A stretch of DNA of 6,788 bases. It comes from an uncultured Thermomicrobiales bacterium. GTDB taxonomy: Bacteria > Chloroflexota > Chloroflexia > Thermomicrobiales > UBA6265. The notes below the pieces were generated by a model. It saw only the letters and a program-made list of their open reading frames with translations, did not search any database and was not told the origin of the DNA. The DNA lies in NCBI GenBank assembly GCA_902806395.1, contig CADCWH010000369.1, positions 1 to 6,788 on the forward strand, written 5' to 3'. This document shows, in pieces, positions 1 to 5,232 of the stretch. Numbering within the stretch: the first letter of the stretch is position 1; the number at the start of each line of letters is the position of its first letter. The position numbers were made by a program, and so were the translations under genes.

Positions 1-11
1 ACCGCCCGAGC

Positions 12-20
12 GAGAGGTGA
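12..20 (+). promoter_or_regulatory. Ribosome binding site of the dipeptidase
   Basis: GAGAGGTGA lies 7 bases before the GTG at 28 and is a strong Shine-Dalgarno match, which decides that start. The TGA inside it (18-20) would also end any upstream reading frame of the form CGC-CCG-AGC-GAG-AGG, so an upstream gene of the same operon could stop here. Only five codons of such a frame are in the window, so this is not called as a gene. Confidence 0.65.
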
Positions 21-27
21 AGCCGCC

Positions 28-1155
28 GTGCAGGACGCCCGCATCCCGATCTTCGATGGTCACAACGACACCGTGCTGAGCCTGCGTGGCACCGGCCGGT
101 CCTTCTTCACCCACGGCACAGAAGGACACATCGACCTACCCCGGGCAAAGGCCGGTGGCCTGGCCGGGGGCATCTTCGCCATCTTCGTCCCCGCCCCGAA
201 CGAGGCCATCGACCTGGATGATCCCGGTGCCGCCGCTGACTCCGCCGTGGCGGACGCGGTCACCTCGGATGCGCCAGAGGAGACGGCCGATCCGGCCGGT
301 CCCCCGGCCGCCGGGCCGGTCATCAACCTCGACCCCGGTGACATCCCCCTCGCCTATGCCACCCAGTTCACGCTGACCGAGATGGCCCGGCTCCTACGGA
401 TCGAGGCTCAATCCCGGGGGGAGGTCGAGATCGTCCGGGACGCGGCCAGCCTCCGCCGCTGCATCGCCGATGGCCGCTTCGCGATCCAGATCCACATCGA
501 GGGCGCCGAGGCGATCGACGCCGACCTGGACACCCTGGACGTGTTTCACGCCGCCGGTCTCCGCTCGGTGGGCATCGTCTGGTCCCGGCCCAATATCTTC
601 GCCCACGGCGTCCCCTTCGGTCCCGGCTCCCCTGACACCGGCCCGGGCCTGACCGAGCGCGGACGCGACTTGGTCCGAGCTTGTAACCGGCTCCGTCTGA
701 TGATCGACCTCAGCCACCTGAACGAGCGCGGTTTCTGGGACGTGGCGGAACTCTCCGACGCCCCCCTCGTCGCCAGCCACTCCAACGCCCACGCCATCGC
801 CGCCACCACCCGCAACTTGACCGACCGCCAGCTCGACGCGATCCGCGACTCCGACGGCTTGGTCGGCCTCAACTTCCACGTCGGCTTCCTGCGCCCCGAT
901 GGCCGGCGCGACCCCGAGACCCCGCTGGATGTGATGGCGGACCACGTCGACTACCTCGTCGAGCGCCTCGGTCCGGACCGAGTCGGCCTCGGCTCCGATT
1001 TCGATGGCGCCACCATGCCGAATGCGATCGGTGACGCCACCGGCCTCCCGGCCCTGGTCGAGACCCTGCGAGCTCGGGGCTACGATGACGGGGCTCTGTG
1101 CAAGATCGGGCACGAGAATTGGGTGCGCGTCCTGGAAGCGACCTGGGGCGCGTAG
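28..1155 (+). CDS. Membrane dipeptidase family protein (peptidase M19), zinc dipeptidase
   Basis: A 375-residue M19 (renal dipeptidase-like) metallopeptidase. The family hydrolyses dipeptides, including D-amino-acid and dehydro forms, with a two-zinc centre in a TIM barrel. The metal ligands are all visible: His12 and Asp14 (GHND), bridging Glu158 (HIEG), His230 (DLSH), His251 (SHSN) and Asp324 (GSDFDG). The 21-residue spacing between the two later histidines matches the human enzyme as I remember it. The GTG start at 28 has a good ribosome binding site, and the HND motif then sits close to the N-terminus as is usual. No signal peptide is seen, so it should be cytoplasmic despite the family name. 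Residues about 57-105 form an Ala/Asp/Pro-rich, low-complexity insertion between the first strand region and the helix starting near TEMARLL. An MFS exporter follows after 61 bases on the same strand and may be co-transcribed. The substrate cannot be read from sequence; some M19 relatives act on unrelated compounds. Confidence 0.93.
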   Translation: MQDARIPIFDGHNDTVLSLRGTGRSFFTHGTEGHIDLPRAKAGGLAGGIFAIFVPAPNEAIDLDDPGAAADSAVADAVTSDAPEETADPAGPPAAGPVINLDPGDIPLAYATQFTLTEMARLLRIEAQSRGEVEIVRDAASLRRCIADGRFAIQIHIEGAEAIDADLDTLDVFHAAGLRSVGIVWSRPNIFAHGVPFGPGSPDTGPGLTERGRDLVRACNRLRLMIDLSHLNERGFWDVAELSDAPLVASHSNAHAIAATTRNLTDRQLDAIRDSDGLVGLNFHVGFLRPDGRRDPETPLDVMADHVDYLVERLGPDRVGLGSDFDGATMPNAIGDATGLPALVETLRARGYDDGALCKIGHENWVRVLEATWGA

Positions 1156-1216
1156 GTGGGAGACCGCGGGACTTCGCGGCGCTGGCCCGTCACCGGCAGC
1201 TGGCCGGACCCATCTG

Positions 1217-2584
1217 GTGAGTGACGGTCTCTTCGATCGGCAACACCGTTCGCTGACCATCGGCTCGATCTTGGCGATGTCGACGGTCGCGTTCGAGGGG
1301 CTCGCCCTGGTCACCGTCGCGCCGCTGGTGGCGCGGGACCTGGGAGGGGAGGAGCTCTACGGCTGGATCTTCAGCGCCTTCCTCCTGACCCAGATCGTGA
1401 GCACCGTGCTGGCTGGGCAACAGATCGACCGCAGGGGTCCGGCCGTGCCGTTCGCGGTCGCCCTCGTCTTGTTCGGCGCCGGGCTGGTCGTAGGCTCGCT
1501 CGCCCAGACGATGCCGGTCCTGATCGCGGGGCGAGCCCTCCAGGGCCTCGGCGCCGGGGCCGTGGCGACCTGCGTCTACGCGGTCGTGAGCCGTAACTAT
1601 GTGGACGCCCTGCGGCCCCGGATGATGGCCACCATCTCGACCGCCTGGATCGTCCCGTCCCTGGTCGGTCCGGCGGTCGCCGGGTTCATCGCTGAGACGC
1701 TCTCGTGGCGCGCCGTGTTCGCGGGGATCGTCCCCCTCCTGGTGATCTCCGGGATCCTGGCCACCCCGGCATTCCGCGGTGACCCCGGCACGCCACAGCA
1801 GGCCCGGCCCGGGGATCGCCGCCTGGGACGGGCCATTGCCCTGGCGATCGGGGCCGGGACCTTCCTGACCGGCTTGACCACGACCCCAGTGCCTCTGGGC
1901 ATCGGGTTGGCTGTCGTTGGGCTCGCGATCGCGGGACCCGCGATGCGATCCTTGCTTCCGCCGGGCACCCTGCGGGCCCGTCCCGGATTGCCCGCGGTGA
2001 TCGCTACTCGGGCGATGTTCGTCTCGGCCTTCTTCACCGGCGACGCCTTCCTGATCCTGGCGCTCACCGACCTCGGTGGCTACCGCGCCTCGATCGCCGG
2101 GCTGGTGATCTCGTCCGCGTCAATCGCCTGGACCTCGGGGAGTTGGCTCCAGGTCCGCATCGACCGGCGCGCGGGAGCCGGGAGTCGCCGCACTCGCGTC
2201 CGCTGGGGCGTCGCCCTGATCTCCATCGGGATGACTCTCCTCACGGTCACCACCGCACTGGGCGGGGCACCCCCTCTGGGAGCGGCGATCGCGGCGTGGG
2301 TGGTGGCCGGCCTGGGTATCGGCCTGGCCCACTCGACTGTCTCGACGATGGCCTTCGCCCACGCCCCGGCTGGCGAGGAGGGCGCGATCTCGGCGTCGCT
2401 GCTGCTGGCCGACCTCGGAGCTCCGGCACTGACGATCGGGATCGGGGGTGCGCTCGTCGCCCTGGCCGGGGCGCGGGGCTGGTCCGCCGAGACCGGCATC
2501 CTGCTGGCGTTTCTGGTTTCGATCTCGGCGGTCACCCTGGCGGCCCTCGCCGCCACTCGGCTCCCGACCGGTTCTCCCGGATGA
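1217..2584 (+). CDS. MFS transporter, DHA2-like (EmrB/QacA type) with 14 predicted membrane segments
   Basis: A 455-residue major facilitator protein of the inner membrane, probably a proton-driven efflux pump. I count 14 hydrophobic stretches, near residues 13-37, 48-66, 77-96, 99-124, 138-160, 164-184, 205-221, 226-243, 259-285, 291-311, 329-348, 354-375, 390-416 and 426-447. The loop after segment 2 has motif A (LAGQQIDRRG, 65-74), segment 4 has motif B (RALQGLGAG, 106-114), and segment 5 has a motif C-like GPAVAG followed by SWRAVF, as in DHA2 drug exporters. The frame is open back to 1004, but that part overlaps the dipeptidase and is not membrane-like. GTG at 1217 gives a short cytoplasmic lead before segment 1 and is preferred. 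No clear ribosome binding site precedes it, so translation may depend on the upstream gene. ATG at 1277 lies inside segment 1 and is unlikely. The stop overlaps the ATG of the following hydrolase relic (ATGA). The substrate is unknown. Confidence 0.88.
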   Translation: MSDGLFDRQHRSLTIGSILAMSTVAFEGLALVTVAPLVARDLGGEELYGWIFSAFLLTQIVSTVLAGQQIDRRGPAVPFAVALVLFGAGLVVGSLAQTMPVLIAGRALQGLGAGAVATCVYAVVSRNYVDALRPRMMATISTAWIVPSLVGPAVAGFIAETLSWRAVFAGIVPLLVISGILATPAFRGDPGTPQQARPGDRRLGRAIALAIGAGTFLTGLTTTPVPLGIGLAVVGLAIAGPAMRSLLPPGTLRARPGLPAVIATRAMFVSAFFTGDAFLILALTDLGGYRASIAGLVISSASIAWTSGSWLQVRIDRRAGAGSRRTRVRWGVALISIGMTLLTVTTALGGAPPLGAAIAAWVVAGLGIGLAHSTVSTMAFAHAPAGEEGAISASLLLADLGAPALTIGIGGALVALAGARGWSAETGILLAFLVSISAVTLAALAATRLPTGSPG

Positions 2585-2919
2585 GCGGACCATCGCGGCC
2601 AGTCGTCGATGAATGGGCGCGCACGCTGGGTGACGGGTGGCGCGTTCCCGATGACCCTCCGGATCCGGACCACCGGACCGACCTCCCCATCGCCGCGATG
2701 CGGCAGGCACTCGTGATCAGCGATCCCGTCGCCGCCCGGTCGCCGCGAGCCTAGATCGCCTGCACCGAGAGCCGGGAGATTCCCCTCTTCGTCCACTTGG
2801 TCGAGGCGGCAGCACGGGCTCACCGCGAGGGCTGGTTCTACCGCGCGCTACCCACAAGTCATGTGCTGATGCACACGATGCCGGACGAGTTGGCCGACGT
2901 ACTCTTCACCCTCGCGTAG
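2581..2919 (+). pseudogene. Remnant of an alpha/beta hydrolase (C-terminal half, in-frame stop)
   Basis: Reading from ATG 2581 gives 57 codons to a TAG at 2752-2754. The same frame continues without a shift for 54 more codons to a second TAG at 2917-2919. Joined, the two pieces read like the C-terminal half of small (about 235-residue) alpha/beta hydrolases. The first piece has an LGDGWRVP stretch and a DPVAARSPRA stretch, where relatives have LPR-T-Y. The second opens with IACTESREIPLF, then GWFYRALPTSH with the expected catalytic His (codon 2860-2862), and ends with MPDELADVLFTLA. The first TAG sits where relatives have Tyr (TAC/TAT), so one base change explains it. The half that should carry the G-x-S-x-G nucleophile is absent: upstream is the intact MFS gene in another frame, and I found no nucleophile-half motif in the gap downstream. 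I infer a decayed gene. The ATGA overlap with the MFS stop could still allow a 57-residue peptide to be made. Homology is recalled from the family pattern, not searched. Confidence 0.72.
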
Positions 2920-2972
2920 CGCTGGGGATCCGGGCCGCGGCCGGGGTCGTTCGACCAAGGAAGACCCAGATT

Positions 2973-3021
2973 GCCCGCCGGGTCAGGCGGCGGCGCGGAC
3001 CTCCGCAGGTCGCGGGCGGGC
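2973..3021 (+). terminator. Possible GC-rich hairpin terminator after the plus-strand block
   Basis: Outer arms GCCCGCC (2973-2979) and GGCGGGC (3015-3021) enclose an inner stem, GACCT (2998-3002) with AGGTC (3007-3011) around a CCGC loop. The inner stem can be lengthened by CGC/GCG with a one-base bulge. A short GTTT follows. There is no real T-tract, and such pairings are common in GC-rich DNA, so this is a weak call. Confidence 0.25.
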
Positions 3022-3082
3022 GTTTGGCGATCCGGGAGGCACCGCCCCGTCTTACCAGGCAACGACGACCGCATCGGCAGAG

Positions 3083-3121
3083 CGACGTGATCTTGGTCTA
3101 GGGCGTCCGCGGATCACGTCG
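3083..3121. repeat. Perfect 10-bp inverted repeat with 19-base spacer
   Basis: CGACGTGATC at 3083-3092 is the exact reverse complement of GATCACGTCG at 3112-3121. It lies 48 bases past the stop of the minus-strand ParB-like gene, in a convergent gap. It could be a factor-independent-like terminator working in both directions, although no T-run flanks either arm, or a protein-binding site. Each arm carries ACGTGATC, which is less GC-rich than its surroundings, so chance pairing of GC runs is not a sufficient explanation. Confidence 0.5.
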
Positions 3122-3168
3122 GGTAGGACACTGACCGGTCCGATGGATCGTCGGAGAGCGGTCCGGCC

Positions 3169-4140
3169 TCAACCGGGTTTCCGCAGCGTCCGGTCCAGTC
3201 CGGGCATCGGGTCAGGCTCGATGGACCGGGGCTCACCCTTGACGTCCCCACGCCGGAGCAGACGACGAAGCACGGAACTGAGCCGGGCGGTGAGCGTCGA
3301 TCGCTCGGCTACCTCCTCGGCGTAGTCGGTCGCGGAAGCGATTGGGCCGACGTCCTGCCCCAATTGGTGCTCCAGCTCGCCCCGGTGCCGCATCACCCAC
3401 AGGTAGACATCGGCCTCGCTGTGGTGTGGGAGGCGGTCCAGCACGCCTCGCTCCCGCACTACCCGGACGATCGGCATGTAGATGTAGTCGTACCAGTCCC
3501 CCACCGCCTCGGCCGTAGTGGCATCACGGTGCCAGATCGCCGTGAGCCAGCGCTGATGCCCGAGGATATGCTCCCAGATCTCGTCGTATCGGCCCAGGGC
3601 CGTCGGCCGAATATCGTGGTCGGGCCGCAGCCGGTCCAACTCGGTGCGGCGGAGGAATTCGGCATACTCGGCCTGGAGCAGCAGTTCCGTCGGTCGCATC
3701 GACGCGTTGAGCGGCACGCGGACGTGGCCCTCGATCACCTCGGCGTCGATGAAGTCGGCCCCCTTCTCCCGCGCTACGGAGACGCGATGGTTGCCGTCCT
3801 TGACGAAGTAGATGTCTCCGACCTGGTAGAGCTGGATCGGGGGCAGGCGGACATCCCGGAGGAACGCCTTATCGACGCTCTTCCAGCGGTTCGCCGTGTG
3901 ACGCTGTCGGGGTAGGAAGGCCCGGTCGAAGTCGTTGAAGCGGTCCATGCTGCCGACGATCTGGTTGATGTTGACCGTCTGCAACCCGCGATAGCTCTCC
4001 CGATCGGGGGACAGTCTCTGGCGCACCTCGTGATAGGGGATCAAGTCGTTCGGGCGCCGCCCGATCGCGGCGATGAGGTCGTGGAAGAATGCCTTCTGCC
4101 TGGCCCGGTCGAAGTCTTGGCGGGCCCGCTCCTCACTCAC
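3169..4140 (-). CDS. ParB/sulfiredoxin-fold N-terminal domain protein with uncharacterised C-terminal domain
   Basis: A 323-residue protein. Residues about 50-137 form a ParB/Srx-like domain. RGLQTVNINQIVGS (51-64) fits the opening strand that sets the substrate or DNA-binding loop. LPPIQLYQVGDIYFVKDG leads into DGNHRVSVA (115-123), which takes the place of the ParB G-x-x-R-x-x-A box. This fold is used for DNA or CTP binding in ParB, nuclease activity, or phosphotransfer (sulfiredoxin, free serine kinases), so the reaction is open. Residues about 185-280 are helical and aromatic-rich (GDWYDYIYMP, ADVYLWVMRHR, LGQDVG). From memory they resemble the end of DUF4032 proteins. The tail after 280 is Arg-rich and basic. 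No membrane segment or signal is seen. The start is GTG at 4140-4138, which overlaps the stop of the metallophosphoesterase as GTGA. Translation is therefore probably coupled and the two proteins probably act together. A partner in nucleotide or phosphate signalling is an inference. Confidence 0.85.
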   Translation of the reverse strand: MSEERARQDFDRARQKAFFHDLIAAIGRRPNDLIPYHEVRQRLSPDRESYRGLQTVNINQIVGSMDRFNDFDRAFLPRQRHTANRWKSVDKAFLRDVRLPPIQLYQVGDIYFVKDGNHRVSVAREKGADFIDAEVIEGHVRVPLNASMRPTELLLQAEYAEFLRRTELDRLRPDHDIRPTALGRYDEIWEHILGHQRWLTAIWHRDATTAEAVGDWYDYIYMPIVRVVRERGVLDRLPHHSEADVYLWVMRHRGELEHQLGQDVGPIASATDYAEEVAERSTLTARLSSVLRRLLRRGDVKGEPRSIEPDPMPGLDRTLRKPG

Positions 4141-4931
4141 GGGTGCGGTTCCAGCGTCGATTTGGTGACCGGCTCGACATCGCGATCACGCTGGGCGAGA
4201 TCGCGGGTGGCGGCGCGAATCCGCTCCGCCGCAGGGACGACGAGAGGCGGTGTGGGAGCGATCGCCGGAGCCGGCTCGACCGCGGCGACGTGGAGGTCGA
4301 GTTCCCGGAATGGGAAGACATTGATCACCTCGGTTGCCTCGAAGGTCGTCCGGGCCGACCGGGACCGGTCGTAGAGGTGGATATGGCCATGCAACTGGTA
4401 GGTCGGCCGGAACCAGCGCAGGAACCGCCGCATGGCCACGAATCCCCGGTGGGCCGGATCGTTCGCTTGGTCGTTGATGTCCCGTGGCGGCGCGTGGGTA
4501 ATGAGGATATCCAGAGCGCGTCCGTGGCGGTACCGATTCCAGAGCAGGCGGGGCGTCATCGTGATGATCTTCCACATCATCTCGGCTTCGCTGTACTGTT
4601 CCGGTTCATCCTCGTTGTACTTTGGCGACCCCGGTAGTCCGGCCAAGATCAGACCGGAGCCGGGATCCCGAACCACCTTTCCACTCAGGTCGACGCACCC
4701 CAAGGGACGGTATCGCTTCCCCCAGTCGCCGCCCCGGGTCAACTCCTCGGCGTGATTGCCAAGCACGTAGTAGACCGGCTTGTCCAGGGCATCGACGATG
4801 AACTCCAGGTAGCGAGCCGGGAGGTCGCCGCAGGAGAACACGATCTCCACGTCCGGCATGCGCTGCCGCAGTGAGGCCGAATAAATCCGCTGGTCGATCT
4901 CGTCGGAGACGGCGAGGGCGTGAACGGGCAT
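4137..4931 (-). CDS. Calcineurin-like metallophosphoesterase
   Basis: A 264-residue cytoplasmic phosphoesterase of the calcineurin-like superfamily, which uses two metal ions to hydrolyse phosphomonoesters or phosphodiesters. Visible motifs in order are SDEID (9-13) at the first metal site, CGDLP with Asp36, GNH (58-60), THAPP with His146, and HGHIH (181-185). The first motif is normally D-x-H; here the His position is Ile12. I recall SDE-type motifs from a subgroup of bacterial homologues, so this may be a subgroup trait and not damage. Residues about 215-264 form a Pro/Ala-rich then charged tail outside the catalytic core. The ATG at 4931-4929 is preferred because an in-frame TGA stands two codons upstream; GGTGA just before it is a rather close ribosome binding site. 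It is the first gene of a two-gene operon, overlapping the ParB-like gene by four bases. The substrate is unknown. Confidence 0.9.
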   Translation of the reverse strand: MPVHALAVSDEIDQRIYSASLRQRMPDVEIVFSCGDLPARYLEFIVDALDKPVYYVLGNHAEELTRGGDWGKRYRPLGCVDLSGKVVRDPGSGLILAGLPGSPKYNEDEPEQYSEAEMMWKIITMTPRLLWNRYRHGRALDILITHAPPRDINDQANDPAHRGFVAMRRFLRWFRPTYQLHGHIHLYDRSRSARTTFEATEVINVFPFRELDLHVAAVEPAPAIAPTPPLVVPAAERIRAATRDLAQRDRDVEPVTKSTLEPHP

Positions 4932-5007
4932 CGGTCACCGCGGGGGACGAATCCACCCGGGACCGGTATCCAGCGACCGGCGCCCTGGCGGAGCGAATCA
5001 AGACTGA

Positions 5008-5036
5008 AGGGTACGGTGCCGGGCGTGGGCACGCAA
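5008..5036 (-). promoter_or_regulatory. Candidate promoter for the phosphoesterase operon
   Basis: On the minus strand, TTGCGT (5036-5031) is followed after exactly 17 bases by TACCCT (5013-5008). Each hexamer matches the housekeeping sigma consensus at three of six bases, including the TTG and the outer TA..T. The leader to the ATG at 4931 would be about 70 bases. The spacing is ideal but the hexamers are weak, so this is tentative. Confidence 0.25.
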
Positions 5037-5191
5037 CTATCTGCCACCGATGAGATCGTCCGACGCACCGCACGTCGCACGCCTCGTCCCCGGCGCGGTG
5101 AGTCCCTGACCAGATGGGGGCAGGTGCGACCTCTGGAACGGCCAGTCACTTCCTCCCCAAATCGTGCGACCATATCGGCATCGGGGCCGGT

Positions 5192-5224
5192 CCCCGGGCC
5201 GGTGGGCGGTCCACCCGGCCGGGG
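5192..5224 (+). promoter_or_regulatory. Hairpin covering the dehydrogenase ribosome binding site
   Basis: CCCCGG (5192-5197) pairs with CCGGGG (5219-5224). Inside, CCGG and TGG pair with CCGG and CCA, with one bulged base on each side and a loop of about five bases. The right arm takes up most of the GGGGGA ribosome binding site at 5221-5226. The structure could restrain translation of the dehydrogenase until opened. It could also be a chance product of high GC. Confidence 0.35.
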
Positions 5225-5226
5225 GA
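5221..5226 (+). promoter_or_regulatory. Ribosome binding site of the short-chain dehydrogenase
   Basis: GGGGGA ends six bases before ATG 5233 and directly abuts ATG 5227. The spacing favours 5233 as the true start and argues against 5227 and against the GTG at 5164. Confidence 0.6.
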
Positions 5227-5232
5227 ATGCCC

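Larger units (their letters stand above)
2920..3168. other. Convergent intergenic gap between hydrolase relic and ParB-like gene
   Basis: This 249-base stretch lies between the relic's last stop and the end of the minus-strand ParB-like gene. Translation in the relic's frame gives only a Gly/Arg/Pro-rich peptide without a recognisable pattern. The minus-strand open frame across 2859-3074 is likewise unconvincing. It holds two inverted repeats, listed separately, that could end transcription from either side. I see no RNA gene. Confidence 0.6.
4932..5232. other. Divergent intergenic region (301 bp)
   Basis: This stretch separates the starts of the minus-strand phosphoesterase operon and the plus-strand dehydrogenase, so promoters for both should lie here. 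Several frames are open across it but give only Arg/Pro/Gly-rich peptides without family features. I see one weak minus-strand promoter match and a hairpin next to the dehydrogenase start, listed separately. I see no tRNA, riboswitch or other structured RNA that I recognise. Confidence 0.6.

Noticed and set aside
1004..1216. N-terminal extension of the MFS frame back to 1004
   Set aside because: It overlaps the conserved end of the dipeptidase, is Arg/Pro/Gly-rich and not membrane-like, and the first membrane segment begins only after 1217.
394..1314. Long minus-strand open frame opposite the dipeptidase
   Set aside because: It mirrors the third-position GC bias of the real gene, shows no family pattern and crosses into the MFS gene.
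2752..2754. TAG read as an amino acid (pyrrolysine or suppression) in a functional hydrolase
   Set aside because: The half with the nucleophile is missing anyway, so readthrough would not restore an enzyme; decay is simpler.
2080..2823. Long minus-strand open frame opposite the MFS gene and the relic
   Set aside because: Arg/Pro/Ala-rich with no recognisable domain; it is explained as a shadow of the plus-strand coding sequence.
3161..3210. Short GTCCGG-containing repeats near the end of the ParB-like gene
   Set aside because: Irregular spacing and expected frequency for GC-rich sequence; no array or regular unit.
3364..3915. Plus-strand open frame opposite the ParB-like gene
   Set aside because: No start context or family pattern, and the minus-strand gene has clear domain motifs throughout.
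5164..5232. Longer start of the dehydrogenase at GTG 5164
   Set aside because: The added 23 residues are Arg/Pro/Gly-rich, precede the Rossmann fold, and have no ribosome binding site; ATG 5233 has GGGGGA at good spacing.
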